From positions 310,001-374,000 of the forward strand of contig CAWJPA010000006.1 of the NCBI GenBank assembly GCA_963844655.1: a stretch of 64,000 bases of DNA, in the 5' to 3' direction. Under the pieces are notes generated by a model. It was not told where the DNA came from, searched no databases, and saw nothing but the letters and a program-made list of their open reading frames with translations. A program made the translations under genes and the position numbers. Within the stretch, counting starts at the first letter, position 1; every line of letters begins with the position of its first letter. Positions 15,726 through 25,325 of this stretch are shown here, one piece after another. The stretch is from JASHPR01 sp963844655 (lineage in GTDB: Bacteria; Actinomycetota; Actinomycetes; Streptosporangiales; Streptosporangiaceae).

Positions 15726-16640
15726 ATGATGCGCGACAGCTACGACCGGCTGGTCACGGTGCACGCAACCGGCGGCCGGATGCTCGACGTGCTGGTCTCC
15801 GGCCCGGGCAACGGGCTCCCCCTGGTGTTTCACACTGGCACACCGGGCGGGCTGGTCGGCTACGGGCCCATGGTCGAGGCGGCCGCCGTCCGCGGCCTGC
15901 GCACGGTGCTGTACTCGCGGCCCGGCTACGGGGGCTCGACACCGAAACCGGGCAGGCTGGTCGCTGACGCCGCGGCGGACGTGGCGGCGATCCTGGACCA
16001 GGTCGGCGGGGACCAGTTCATCACCGCTGGCTGGTCCGGTGGCGGCCCGCACGCGCTGGCTTGTGCCGCGCTGCTGCCCGGCCGCTGCCTGGCGGCCGCG
16101 TCGATCGCGGGGGTCGCGCCCTATGACACCAAGTCGCTGGACTGGCTGGACGGCATGGCCAAGGAGAACGTGGATGAGTTCAGCGCCGCCGCCGCGGGGG
16201 AGGACGAGCTGACCAGGTTCCTGGAGGAGGAGGCCGGGCCGCTGCGCGACCTGAGCGCCCCCGACGTGGCCGCGAGCATGGGCGGGCTGGTGTGCGACAC
16301 CGACAAGGGGGTGCTCTCCGGCGACTTCGCCGAGTACCTGGCCGCGTCGACACGGGCCGCGCTGCGCACCGGCATCGACGGCTGGCGGGACGATGACCTG
16401 GCCTTCACCCGGGGCTGGGGGTTCGGCGTGGCCGCACTCGGCGGCGCGGCGATCGCGATCTGGCAGGGCGACGAGGACCGCATGGTGCCGCGCACGCACG
16501 GCGACTGGCTGGCCGCGAACATCTCCATGGCCCGCGCCAGGCTGCTGCCCGGTGACGGTCATCTCACGCTGGTCGCGGAGAGGTTCGGGGAAATACTCGA
16601 CGACCTGCTTGAGATGGCCGGAATGACCAGGCCGCGGTAG
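15726..16640 (+). CDS. Alpha/beta hydrolase
   Basis: A 304-residue alpha/beta hydrolase. The nucleophile elbow is GWSGGGP near residue 105; the acid is probably Asp near 251 (WQGDEDRMVP) and the base His near 279 (GDGHLTL). The oxyanion region FHTGTPGG is in place of the usual HG. The ATG at 15726 is preceded by a second in-frame ATG pair. A truncated close relative lies at 61766-62520 in this window (shared RPGYG-STP, VADAA, GWSGGGP, RCLA blocks). Substrate unknown. Confidence 0.83.
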   Translation: MMRDSYDRLVTVHATGGRMLDVLVSGPGNGLPLVFHTGTPGGLVGYGPMVEAAAVRGLRTVLYSRPGYGGSTPKPGRLVADAAADVAAILDQVGGDQFITAGWSGGGPHALACAALLPGRCLAAASIAGVAPYDTKSLDWLDGMAKENVDEFSAAAAGEDELTRFLEEEAGPLRDLSAPDVAASMGGLVCDTDKGVLSGDFAEYLAASTRAALRTGIDGWRDDDLAFTRGWGFGVAALGGAAIAIWQGDEDRMVPRTHGDWLAANISMARARLLPGDGHLTLVAERFGEILDDLLEMAGMTRPR

Positions 16641-16735
16641 TACTAACACCAGTTCCCGCTGGTGGCTGACCACCTTGGCCGGTTCTGGCCGGTGTACGAG
16701 ACTGCACGCAGAAGCAAAACCGGGGGGAGGCCGCC

Positions 16736-19162
16736 ATGGGTGCTGTGTCCATGGTGCTCCGCGCCCGGCTCCGGCAGCACTGGAGGTCCTGGCTCGCGCT
16801 GAGCGCGCTGGTCGCGCTGGTAGGCGGTCTGGTTATCGCGGCGGCGGCCGCCGGGCGGCGGACCGCCGCGGCCTTCCCCGCCTTCGTGGCCAGCCATGGG
16901 TACGACGCCGTCGTCTACAGTGCGCGCCCGCACCCGGAAATGGCCAGGATCCCTCAGGTCGCGCATCTGACCCAGGCCTTGCTGCCGTTCGTGGTCCAGC
17001 CCACCTGTGCGTCCTGCCGCAAGAAGATCGACTCCGGCTCGTTCTCGATCTTCGAGGTGACGCCGCGCGAGCTGCCCAGGATGGTAAGTCTGATCTCCGG
17101 CCGGATGCCCGACCAGTCCGACCCGCACGAGGTGCTGGCCTCCTACACGCTGGCCAGGGACACCGGCGTGCGGCTCGGCTCGGTGATCAAGGCATCGTCG
17201 CTCTCCAAGGCCCAGCTTCCGCTGACGACCAACCCGACGCCGGGCGCGCGGCCGGCCGGACCGCTGCTGAGCCTGCGGGTGGTTGGCTTCGTCGTGACCG
17301 AGGACGAGTTCCCGGCCGGGAACGGGGTGCGCTACGACCTGTTCCCGACGGCGGCGTTCGCCAGGACCGTGAACCCACGGGTGCCGGTGCTGCCCGCCTA
17401 CTTCGTACGGCTCAGGCACGGGGCGGCCGACCTGACCGCCTTCGACGCCGAGGCGCGCTCGCTGCAGGTGCTCGGCACCGACGGGCTGGATAGCGACGCG
17501 GCCGCCGTGCAGGGCTCGATCAGGCCGCAGGCCGTCGGCTGGTGGGTGCTGGCCGTCCTGGCCGCGCTGGCCGGGCTGGCCGTCCTGGGCCAGGCCGTGG
17601 CCAGGCAGGCGGCCAGCGAGCGGGCCGACCACAGCTCCTTGTCCGCGGTGGGGGTGCGGCCCAGAGACTTCGTGGTGGTGGGCCTGGCTGGCGCGCTCGC
17701 CGTCGGCGTGGCCGGGGCCGCCGGGGCCATCGCGCTGGCCACGCTTCTGTCCCCGCTGGCCCCAGCGGGGGAGGCGCGGCTCGCCGACGTGACCGCGGGA
17801 TCCGTGGCCTTCGACCCGGTCATCCTGCCGCTGGGCGCACTGGTCACCGTGGTGGCCGTGATCGCACTGGCGGTTCCGCCCGTGGTCCGCCAGGCCCGGC
17901 TGCTGACCAGTGCGCCGCCGCCGCGGCCGGCCCCGGTCAGGCTGGTCCGGGCGGCCGCCACCGCCGGCGCACCGCCCAGCGCCCTGATCGGGATCCGCAG
18001 CGCGCTGGAGCGCAGGCCCGGCGGCCAGCCCGTCCCCGCGGCCACGGCGCTGCTTGGCACCGTGATGGCGGTGGCCGCGCTGAGTGCGACCGCCGTGTTC
18101 GGCGCCAGCCTGACTCACCTGATCTCGTCCCCGGCGCTCTACGGCGAGCCGTACCAGGTGTATTTCACCAACCAGGGGAGCGGCTCCGGGTCCGAGATCA
18201 CCGGGGCGGTGCTCACCGGACTGCGGCGGGACCCCAAGATCGGGCAGATAACGCTGGCCACCGTCGAGGAGATCACCGTCAACGGCCGGCACGTCCGGGT
18301 CCTCGCTATCACCCCGGTTCGCGGCCGGCCGCTGGTCTCGACCGTGGACGGGAGAGTGCCGCGGCGAAACCGGGAGATCATGCTGGGCGCGGCCACCATG
18401 CGCGCCACCGGCGCCAAGACCGGCGGCCTGGTCGAGGTCATGGTCACTGGACCGGGCGGGACCCGGCGGCAGGAGCGGTTCCGGGTGATCGGGCGCGCGG
18501 CCTTTTCGCCCAGCTTCGGCACCGGCGGCATCGGGACCGGGGCGGTGATGACCGTCGGCGCGCTGATCGACGCGCAGTGCCCGGCCGGCCCGGGCCGACC
18601 CGCCTGCGAGCGGGGAGCCCGGCGGGGCATCGTTTACGCCGTACTGACCCGCTCCGTCGCCGGGCCCGCGGGTCATGCGGCGGTGGACCGGCACATCCGC
18701 CAGTACCGCAGCGACGTGGCTCTGCCGGTCAAGCCCACCGAGCTGGTCAACTTCGGCGAGTCGGTCAACTTCCCACTGCTGTTCGGCGCGATGCTATCGC
18801 TGTTCGGCGCCGCGACGCTGGTGCACCTGCTGCTGGTCACCGTGACCCGCCGGCGCAGAGAGACCGGGCTGCTGAAGGTGATCGGGTTCGTGCGGAGCCA
18901 GATCGCGGCGGCGGTCTGCTGGCAGGCGACCACCGTGGCGGTGGTCGGGCTCGTGATCGGTGTGCCGCTGGGCGTCGTGGCCGGCCTGCTGGTCTGGCGA
19001 GTGTTCGCCACGACCTTCGGCGTGGTCCCGGTTGCTGTGGTCCAGCCGTGGCAGCTAGCCGTGCTCACCCTCGCGGTGCTGGCCGCGGCGAACGTGCTCG
19101 CCGTGGTACCCGCGTTGCTGGCCGCACGCTCAAGCCCGGGCGAGCTGCTCAGGGCGGAGTAG
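16736..19162 (+). CDS. FtsX-like ABC transporter permease (MacB/LolC type), two FtsX domains
   Basis: An 808-residue permease. One N-terminal membrane helix (about 18-40), a large extracytoplasmic domain, three helices (about 265-395), a second N-terminal-like helix and extracytoplasmic domain, and three last helices (about 675-800) that end in ARSSPGELLRAE, the usual end of FtsX-domain permeases. Such proteins work with an ATPase to export lipoproteins, lipids or peptides, or to drive hydrolases. No ABC ATPase gene is next to it, which is unusual. An extracytoplasmic Cys pair, CASC, is near residue 90. Confidence 0.82.
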   Translation: MGAVSMVLRARLRQHWRSWLALSALVALVGGLVIAAAAAGRRTAAAFPAFVASHGYDAVVYSARPHPEMARIPQVAHLTQALLPFVVQPTCASCRKKIDSGSFSIFEVTPRELPRMVSLISGRMPDQSDPHEVLASYTLARDTGVRLGSVIKASSLSKAQLPLTTNPTPGARPAGPLLSLRVVGFVVTEDEFPAGNGVRYDLFPTAAFARTVNPRVPVLPAYFVRLRHGAADLTAFDAEARSLQVLGTDGLDSDAAAVQGSIRPQAVGWWVLAVLAALAGLAVLGQAVARQAASERADHSSLSAVGVRPRDFVVVGLAGALAVGVAGAAGAIALATLLSPLAPAGEARLADVTAGSVAFDPVILPLGALVTVVAVIALAVPPVVRQARLLTSAPPPRPAPVRLVRAAATAGAPPSALIGIRSALERRPGGQPVPAATALLGTVMAVAALSATAVFGASLTHLISSPALYGEPYQVYFTNQGSGSGSEITGAVLTGLRRDPKIGQITLATVEEITVNGRHVRVLAITPVRGRPLVSTVDGRVPRRNREIMLGAATMRATGAKTGGLVEVMVTGPGGTRRQERFRVIGRAAFSPSFGTGGIGTGAVMTVGALIDAQCPAGPGRPACERGARRGIVYAVLTRSVAGPAGHAAVDRHIRQYRSDVALPVKPTELVNFGESVNFPLLFGAMLSLFGAATLVHLLLVTVTRRRRETGLLKVIGFVRSQIAAAVCWQATTVAVVGLVIGVPLGVVAGLLVWRVFATTFGVVPVAVVQPWQLAVLTLAVLAAANVLAVVPALLAARSSPGELLRAE

Positions 19163-19175
19163 CCGCGTCGCGGGG

Positions 19176-20087
19176 CTAGGGCGAGCCGGTCACCAGCACG
19201 AGTTTCCCGCGCACGTGACCGTCCTCGCCGACGCGGTGCGCCTCCGCGATCTCGGCGAGCGGGAAGGTCTGCGCGACCGGGAGCGAGAAGCGCCCGGACT
19301 CGATCAACTCGCCGATCTCGGCCAGCGCGTGGACCGCGCGCCCCGCGTCCCCGCTGCTGAACCTCACCCCGTGCTCCCGCGCGCCACCGAAGTCGGCGAT
19401 CGTCACGACGTGCTCCGGGCCGCCCGCGAGCTCGATGAGCTCGGGCAGGACGCCGCTCCCGGCGACGTCGAGCGCGGCGCCGACGCCGTCAGGCGCGAGC
19501 GCGCGAACCCGTCCGACGACGCCCTCGCCGTAGGCGACGGGTTCGGCTCCCAGCGAGCGAAGGTACTCGTGGTTGGCCGGACTGGCGGTGCCGATCACCC
19601 GCGCACCGCGCACCACGGCGAGCTGAACCGCGGCGCTGCCGACGCTTCCTGAGGCGCCGTTGATGAGCAGCGTGCTGCCGCTCCCGACGCCGAGCTCGCC
19701 GAGCGCGCGCGTGGCTGTCTCGATGGCGGCCGGCAGCGCGGCAGCGCCGGTGAAGTCAAGCGACGGCGGGATCGGCGCATAGTAGGACAGCACCGCCAGC
19801 TCGGCCTGGGCCGCCCCCCCGGCGGAGAAGCCGAACACGCGATCGCCGACGGCCACGTCCGCAACGCCCTCGCCGAGCTCATCGACAACGCCCGCCGCCT
19901 CGTAGCCCATGGTCTGGGGGAGCTCTCCGTCCATCAGGCCCTTGCGCTTCGTCCAGTCGCTCGGGTTGACGCCGGCCGCGCGCACCGCAATCCGGACCTG
20001 CCCGGGACCCGGATGCGGATCGGGGAGATCCACGATCTCGAGGACCTCCGGCCCCCCGAACTGGCTAAAGCGGGCCGCTTTCACCAT
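19176..20087 (-). CDS. NADP-dependent quinone-oxidoreductase-like (MDR family) enzyme
   Basis: A 303-residue medium-chain reductase without structural zinc. GGPEVLEIVDLPDPHPGPGQV and GVNPSDWTKRKG are the N-terminal GroES-like fold; GYEAAGVVDELG and LLINGASGSVGSAAVQLA (cofactor-binding Rossmann motif) follow. Start ATG 20087 is chosen because GGAG lies 8 bases ahead; the frame is open to 20162. Related enzymes reduce quinones or enones with NADPH. It is convergent with the FtsX gene and lies at the end of the minus-strand block without clear link to it. Confidence 0.85.
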   Translation of the reverse strand: MVKAARFSQFGGPEVLEIVDLPDPHPGPGQVRIAVRAAGVNPSDWTKRKGLMDGELPQTMGYEAAGVVDELGEGVADVAVGDRVFGFSAGGAAQAELAVLSYYAPIPPSLDFTGAAALPAAIETATRALGELGVGSGSTLLINGASGSVGSAAVQLAVVRGARVIGTASPANHEYLRSLGAEPVAYGEGVVGRVRALAPDGVGAALDVAGSGVLPELIELAGGPEHVVTIADFGGAREHGVRFSSGDAGRAVHALAEIGELIESGRFSLPVAQTFPLAEIAEAHRVGEDGHVRGKLVLVTGSP

Positions 20088-20165
20088 TCGCTCCGATCTC
20101 AGCCCCTGGGCGGTTGCGCGTACGACAGTCTGCCAGCCTCGCATGCCGGGGCCGAGCGCCACGCG

Positions 20166-22346
20166 CTAGCCGGCGTGGCCGCTCAGGTCGTAGACGGTCT
20201 CGCCGCCCACGGTCCGCGCGGTGAAGTGCTGCTGCACCCACGCGGTGATCTTCGCAGCGTCGCCGGAGCCGCCGCCGAAGCTGTCCCGGTTGTCACCGAT
20301 GAAGTAGTGGATCTCGTGATCGGCGACGTACCGCTCGAACTGAGCCAGCGTCGGTGCCGGGTCGGTGCCGTTGAACCCGCCGATCGCCATCACCGGCGCA
20401 CCGCTGGCCAGCTGCAGCGGCGCGGCACCGTCGGAGCTCACCGTGGCGGCGGCCCACCGGTAGCCGGCCGCACCGCGTGCGAGCAGCTGGGTGAGGGCGC
20501 TGCTGACCTGCGTGCTGCCGCCCAGACCGCCACCGAACCCGCCACGGGCCCCGCCCGGGGAGCCGCCGCGGAACCCGCCGCCCGGCCGCGCGCCCGCGGC
20601 GGGCCCGCCGGCTGAGCCCTGACCGCCCCCGAACCCGCCCCCACCCCGGCCAAATCCGCCGCCACCTCCGCCACCCTGGCCGAATGCGCCGCCACCCCCG
20701 CCGCCCCGGCCGAAGCCTCCACGCCCGAACGGCCCGCCGGCCCGGCCGCCGGGGCCGAACGCGGTCACGGCCGGGCCGGCGGTCGGCAGCGCTCCGGTGT
20801 GCGGCGTGGCGGCTGCGTTCAGGCTGTACGCGGCCGGCCCGGCCAGCGCGGCGGCCAGCGCCAGCGAGCAGGGCACAACGGCGAACAGGAATCTGCTCCC
20901 CGCCGCCCCGGTCCCGGTCTGCGCGGCCGAGGAGGCCGCGCGCACCGGCCGCCACCGCCCGGCGATCAGGGCGGCGGCCCCGGCGAACCCGGTGAGCAGG
21001 ATGAGCACGCGCAGCCACGGATACCAGCCCGGCGTGCGGTCCAGCAGCACGTAGGACCACAGCGCGGTGACGATCACGCCGGCCGCCAGCGTGCCGCGGC
21101 CGAACCAGCTGCCCTCGTGCCCGGGCCAGCCGTCGCGCACCTTCCACAGCTGGACCGCGCCGATGCCCACCAGGGCACCAATCGCCGGGGCCAGTGCGAC
21201 CGTGTAGTAGGAGTGGATGATGCCGGCCATCAGGCTGAATACCGCAGCGGTCACCAGCAGCCAGCCGCCCCACACCAGGGCCGCGGCCCGGTTCCTGTCG
21301 GTCCTGGGCGCGCGCATGGTGCCCCACAGCAGCGCGGCAAGGGCGATCAGCGCGGCCGGCAGCAGCCAGCTGACCTGGCTGCCCATGTCGGCGGCGAAGA
21401 GCCTGGTCAGCCCCGCCGTGCCGCCGGTCGCGGCGACGCCGTGGCCGCCCGGGCCGCCGACCGAGCCGGTCTCGCTGCCGTCCAGGCGGCCGAACCCGTT
21501 GTAGCCAAAGGTCAGCTGCAGAATGTTGTTGTTCGTGGACCCGCCGACGTAGGGCCGGTCAGCGGCCGGGATGAGCAGCACGGCCGCCACCCACCAGCCA
21601 GCGGCCAGCAGCAGCGCCGCGCCGCCGGCCAGCAGCTGGCCCAGCCGGCGGCCCAGTCCACGCGGCCCGGCCACCAGGTAGGCCAGGCTGAACCCGGGCA
21701 GGACCAGGAACGCCTGCAGCATCTTGGACAGGAACCCGAAGCCCAGCGCGGCGCCGGCCAGCACGAGCCAGCGCGTCTTCCCCGCTTCGATCGCACGGGT
21801 CACCGCGTAGGCCGCCACGGTCAGCAGCAGGGTCAGCAGCGCGTCCGGGTTGTTGTACCTGAACATGAGCGTGGCCACCGGCGTGAGCGCCATAGCCACG
21901 CCGGCCAGGAGGCCAGCCGCCGGGCCAAACCAGCGGCGCACCGTGGCGTACAGCACCCCGACCGTGGCCACACCCTCGAGCGCCTGCGGCACCAGCACGC
22001 TCCAGTAGTTCACACCGAAGATCCGCGCGGAGATGTCCATGACCCACAGGAACGCGGGCGTCTTGTCCACCGTGATGAAGTTCGACGAATCGGACGAGCC
22101 GAAGAAGAACGCCGTCCAGCTCTTGGTGCTGGCCTGGACCGCGGCGGCGTAGAAGTCATTGGCCCAGCCGCTCTGGCTGAGTCCGACCAGGTAGAGCAGC
22201 GCGGTCGCCGCGAGGACCGCCAGGAGGGCCGGCCGGGCCCACCGGGGGTCGCGCTCACGGCCGCGGAGCAGCCGGGCGACCCAGGCCCGGCCGGCCGGCC
22301 CTTCCCCGTCTCCGGCCTGCGCCGCGCGGGTGGAGACCGCGGTCAC
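20166..22346 (-). CDS. GT39-family (ArnT/PMT-like) membrane glycosyltransferase with Gly-rich loop
   Basis: A 726-residue polytopic protein. SQSGWANDFYAAAVQ near residue 60 holds the acidic residue of the first extracytoplasmic loop used by GT39/GT-C enzymes; SSNFITVDKTPAFLWV and RYNNPDALLTLLL follow. About 11 membrane segments end near residue 500. A remarkable Gly/Phe/Arg-rich stretch (about residues 545-620, repeats of FGRGGGGGG and FGQGGGG) separates the membrane part from a C-terminal soluble domain. Family members move sugars from polyprenyl-phosphate donors. Its start overlaps the GT2/GtrA stop as ATGA, and that enzyme can supply the lipid-linked sugar. Confidence 0.85.
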   Translation of the reverse strand: MTAVSTRAAQAGDGEGPAGRAWVARLLRGRERDPRWARPALLAVLAATALLYLVGLSQSGWANDFYAAAVQASTKSWTAFFFGSSDSSNFITVDKTPAFLWVMDISARIFGVNYWSVLVPQALEGVATVGVLYATVRRWFGPAAGLLAGVAMALTPVATLMFRYNNPDALLTLLLTVAAYAVTRAIEAGKTRWLVLAGAALGFGFLSKMLQAFLVLPGFSLAYLVAGPRGLGRRLGQLLAGGAALLLAAGWWVAAVLLIPAADRPYVGGSTNNNILQLTFGYNGFGRLDGSETGSVGGPGGHGVAATGGTAGLTRLFAADMGSQVSWLLPAALIALAALLWGTMRAPRTDRNRAAALVWGGWLLVTAAVFSLMAGIIHSYYTVALAPAIGALVGIGAVQLWKVRDGWPGHEGSWFGRGTLAAGVIVTALWSYVLLDRTPGWYPWLRVLILLTGFAGAAALIAGRWRPVRAASSAAQTGTGAAGSRFLFAVVPCSLALAAALAGPAAYSLNAAATPHTGALPTAGPAVTAFGPGGRAGGPFGRGGFGRGGGGGGAFGQGGGGGGGFGRGGGGFGGGQGSAGGPAAGARPGGGFRGGSPGGARGGFGGGLGGSTQVSSALTQLLARGAAGYRWAAATVSSDGAAPLQLASGAPVMAIGGFNGTDPAPTLAQFERYVADHEIHYFIGDNRDSFGGGSGDAAKITAWVQQHFTARTVGGETVYDLSGHAG

Positions 22347-23680
22347 CGGCCGGCCCCGCCGACGTGACCGGCCCCACCTGACCGGGGGAGCACCGTCCCG
22401 ACCATAGGTGCCGCGGTCTGAGGCGGCGGGGCGGCGCTCCCCGGGCCAGGCGGAGCCGGGAACACCCAGCGCCGGTAGAGCGCGAACCGGAACCCCGTGG
22501 CCAGCAGGTTGGCGATCACGAGCACGGTCACCTCGGCGCCTGCCCCGGGGCTGGGCGACATCGCGGTCAGCACGAGCAGCGCGGCCGAGGTGAGGAGCAG
22601 CGCCGCGGCGAACGCGAGCAGCCCCCTGGCCTGATGGCGCGCGGCGTGCTGGCGCCCGCGGACCCCGAACGTGAAGCGCCGGTTCAGGGCGGTGTTGGCC
22701 ACCGCGGTGGCGAGCAGGCTCAGCGCGTTCGCCTCCAGCGCACCCATGGCACCGCGCAGGGCCAGATAGATCAGGATGTAGGCGATCGTGCTGACCACCC
22801 CGACGCCGACGAACCTGAGCAGCTGCGGCCGCAGGCCGGCCTGCAGCCGGTGCGGGCCGCTCTCGCCAGGCGGCGGGCCGCCCGCGTCACCGAGCAGCGG
22901 CACCGTGAGGCTGCCCCGCAGCAGGCCGTAGTCCAGGCGGACGATGCCGCGGAGGTCGGCGAGCGCGGTGGCGATCACGTCCACCCGGGAGTCGGTGTCA
23001 TCGATCCAGTCGACCGGTATCTCGTGGATGCGCAGCCCGGCGCGCTCGGCCAGCACGAGCAGCTCGGTGTCGAAGAACCACGCGTTGTCCTGGGTCAGGG
23101 GCAGCAGCACCCGCGCCTTGTCGGCCCGGATCGCCTTGAACCCGCACTGCGCGTCGGAGAAGCCAACCTGCAGGGTGGCCTGCAGCAGCAGGTTGTAGCA
23201 GCGGGAGATGATCTCGCGGCGCGGTCCCCGGATCACCCGCGCGCCCGGCGCGAGCCGGGTGCCGATGGCCACATCGCTGTGGCCGGAAAGGAGCGGGGCC
23301 ACGAGCGGGAGCAGGGCGTTCAGGTCGGTGGACAGGTCCACGTCCATGTAGGCGAGCACATCGGCGTCGCTCGCCGCCCAGATCGCGCGCAGCGCCCGCC
23401 CCCGCCCCGGCTGGTCCAGGTGGACGGCGCGGACCAGGCTGAGCTCACTCTCCAGGGTGAGCGCTTCGACCCAGGTGCCGTCGGTGCTCCCGTTGTCCGC
23501 GATCGTGATCCGCGCGGTGAACGGGAAGCGGTCGTTCAGGTAGGCGTGCAGCCGCCGGATGCTCGGCGCGAGATCCTGTTCCTCGTTGCGGACCGGGACG
23601 ACGATCTCGACCTCCGGCGCCACGGCGCTGGCCGGAGGTGCCTCGGTCCCAGGCTCGCGAAGTCCATCTGGCGATCTCAT
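22343..23680 (-). CDS. Fused GT2 polyprenyl-phosphate glycosyltransferase and GtrA-like flippase
   Basis: A 445-residue fusion. The N-terminal DPM1-like GT2 domain has VVPVRNEEQDL, ADNGSTDGT, and YMDVDLSTDLNAL (metal-binding D-x-D), plus TRLAPGARVIRGPRREIISR typical of dolichol/polyprenyl-phosphate sugar synthases. From about residue 300 a GtrA domain with four membrane helices follows (LLRFVGVGVVSTIAYILIY). It makes a lipid-linked sugar and likely helps to flip it, to feed the GT39 enzyme it overlaps. Start ATG 23680 is preferred to GTG 23704; neither has a strong ribosome site. Confidence 0.87.
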   Translation of the reverse strand: MRSPDGLREPGTEAPPASAVAPEVEIVVPVRNEEQDLAPSIRRLHAYLNDRFPFTARITIADNGSTDGTWVEALTLESELSLVRAVHLDQPGRGRALRAIWAASDADVLAYMDVDLSTDLNALLPLVAPLLSGHSDVAIGTRLAPGARVIRGPRREIISRCYNLLLQATLQVGFSDAQCGFKAIRADKARVLLPLTQDNAWFFDTELLVLAERAGLRIHEIPVDWIDDTDSRVDVIATALADLRGIVRLDYGLLRGSLTVPLLGDAGGPPPGESGPHRLQAGLRPQLLRFVGVGVVSTIAYILIYLALRGAMGALEANALSLLATAVANTALNRRFTFGVRGRQHAARHQARGLLAFAAALLLTSAALLVLTAMSPSPGAGAEVTVLVIANLLATGFRFALYRRWVFPAPPGPGSAAPPPQTAAPMVGTVLPRSGGAGHVGGAGR

Positions 23681-23756
23681 GGCCACCACGATGCGTGACC
23701 ACACTTCGCGCGGACTGCAGCCGGACTCTACGTTGGCTGTGAGAGCCGCGGCGCCG

Positions 23757-25298
23757 CTATCGCGGTCGGCTGTTCTCCAGCGGCGGCAGCGTGATCGTGA
23801 ACCGGGTATGCCCTGGCTGGCTGCTCACGGTCACGGTCCCGTGGTGGGCGGCGATGACCGCCGCCACGATCGAGAGGCCAAGGCCGGTGCTCCCCACCGC
23901 GCGGGACCTGGAGCTGTCGCCCCTGACGAACCGCTCGAAGATGTCGGGCTGCAGCTCCGGCGGTATGCCGGGACCGTCGTCGGTCACGCTCAGCTCGGCG
24001 GTGCCGTCGGCGGCGGGGCGCACCGCGACCGTGACGGTCGTCCCCGCCGGCGTGTGCGTCCTGGCGTTGCTGAGCAGGTTGGCCAGCACCTGGTGCAGCC
24101 GCTGCTCGTCGCCGCGCACCTGGACCGGGCCGTCGGGCAGCTCAAGCTGCCACCGGTGACCGGGACCGGCCGCCCGCGCGTCGCTGGTGGCGTCGATGGC
24201 CAGCCGGCTCAGGTCCACCGGCCAGGACTCCAGCGGCCGGCCCGCGTCCAGCCTGGCCAGCAGCAGCAGGTCCTCGACCAGCTCGCTCATCCGGGCCGAC
24301 TCCGATTCCACCCGGCTGAGCGCGTGCTCCACCTCGGGCGGGAGCGTGCCCCGGTACCGCTGAGCCAGCTCGGCGTAGCCGCGGATCGCGGCCAGCGGCG
24401 TGCGCAGCTCGTGGCTCGCGTCAGCGGCGAAGCTGCGCAACCTGGCCTCGCTGGCGTGCCGCCGCGCCAGCGCGGACTCGACGTGGCCGAGCATCCGGTT
24501 GAACGCGGTCCCGAGCTGGCCGACCTCGGTGCGCGGGTCGGCGTCGGGAACCCGGTGCGGCAGGTCGACCCGGCCGCTGGCCAGCGGAAGCTCGGTCACC
24601 TCGGCCGCGGTAGCGGTGACCCGCCGCAGCGGGCGCAGCGACAGCCGCACCCATCCGGTGCCGATCAGCCCGGTCAGCACCAGCGCGGCCGAGAACACCG
24701 CTATCTCGGTCAGCTCCACCTGCCGCATGGTGCTGCTGACCGCGGCGAGCGGCAGGCCGCTGACGTAGACCGTGCCGCCCTGGCCGGACACGGCGAGCAG
24801 GCGGTAGGTGCCGAGGGACGGGAGGCTTCGGGTGTACGGCTTGCCGTTGGCCGGCAGCGTGACCAGCGCCGCCGTTTCCGTGCGCGTCATGTCACAGCGG
24901 CCGGACGGGGTCGCCGCGGTCAGCACCATGCCCTTGTTCATGGCCACACTGAGCGTGTACTCTGCCGTACCCGGCGCGTGTGCGCAGTTCAGCGGCCCGG
25001 ACGGCGGAGGCTGGTCGCCGTCGTTGTCATCGGGGCGCGGTGGCGGGTTCACGCAGTTGACGTACCGGCTGCTGGCCGCCCGCAGCTGGTCATCGAGCTG
25101 GTTCAGCAGCGCGTTGTGCAGCGCCACATAGGTGACGATGCCGACCGTGGCACAGGCCGCGAACAGCAGCGCGACCAGCCCGGCGATGAGGCGGGCCCGC
25201 AGGGTCCGGCCCGCGAGCCAGCGGCGGGGGCCGCGGGCAGGGGCGGACCGGGTCCCGCCCGCTGCGGGCGGTCCCAGTCCTGAGGCCGCGTGACTCAT
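23757..25298 (-). CDS. Sensor histidine kinase (HAMP-HisKA-HATPase)
   Basis: A 513-residue kinase. The first helix (about 35-58) and second helix (about 190-215) enclose an extracytoplasmic sensor domain with three Cys (CVNPPPRPDD, CAHAPG, CDMT). HAMP follows, then the phospho-acceptor segment FAADASHELRTPLAAIRGY and the ATP-binding boxes LANLLSNARTH (N), DDGPGIPPE (G1) and GLGLSIVAAVIAAH (G2). Partner of the response regulator encoded 27 bases upstream. The signal is unknown; position next to an electron-transfer set suggests a redox or envelope cue. Confidence 0.92.
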   Translation of the reverse strand: MSHAASGLGPPAAGGTRSAPARGPRRWLAGRTLRARLIAGLVALLFAACATVGIVTYVALHNALLNQLDDQLRAASSRYVNCVNPPPRPDDNDGDQPPPSGPLNCAHAPGTAEYTLSVAMNKGMVLTAATPSGRCDMTRTETAALVTLPANGKPYTRSLPSLGTYRLLAVSGQGGTVYVSGLPLAAVSSTMRQVELTEIAVFSAALVLTGLIGTGWVRLSLRPLRRVTATAAEVTELPLASGRVDLPHRVPDADPRTEVGQLGTAFNRMLGHVESALARRHASEARLRSFAADASHELRTPLAAIRGYAELAQRYRGTLPPEVEHALSRVESESARMSELVEDLLLLARLDAGRPLESWPVDLSRLAIDATSDARAAGPGHRWQLELPDGPVQVRGDEQRLHQVLANLLSNARTHTPAGTTVTVAVRPAADGTAELSVTDDGPGIPPELQPDIFERFVRGDSSRSRAVGSTGLGLSIVAAVIAAHHGTVTVSSQPGHTRFTITLPPLENSRPR

Positions 25299-25325
25299 CT
25301 GCCCGAGGTCCCCTATCGGCCGGCG

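Noticed and set aside
20799..22367. A 522-codon plus-strand frame over the GT39 gene
   Set aside because: Antisense shadow: very rich in Gly, Arg, Gln and Pro, no recognisable domain; the minus-strand GT39 motifs are clear.
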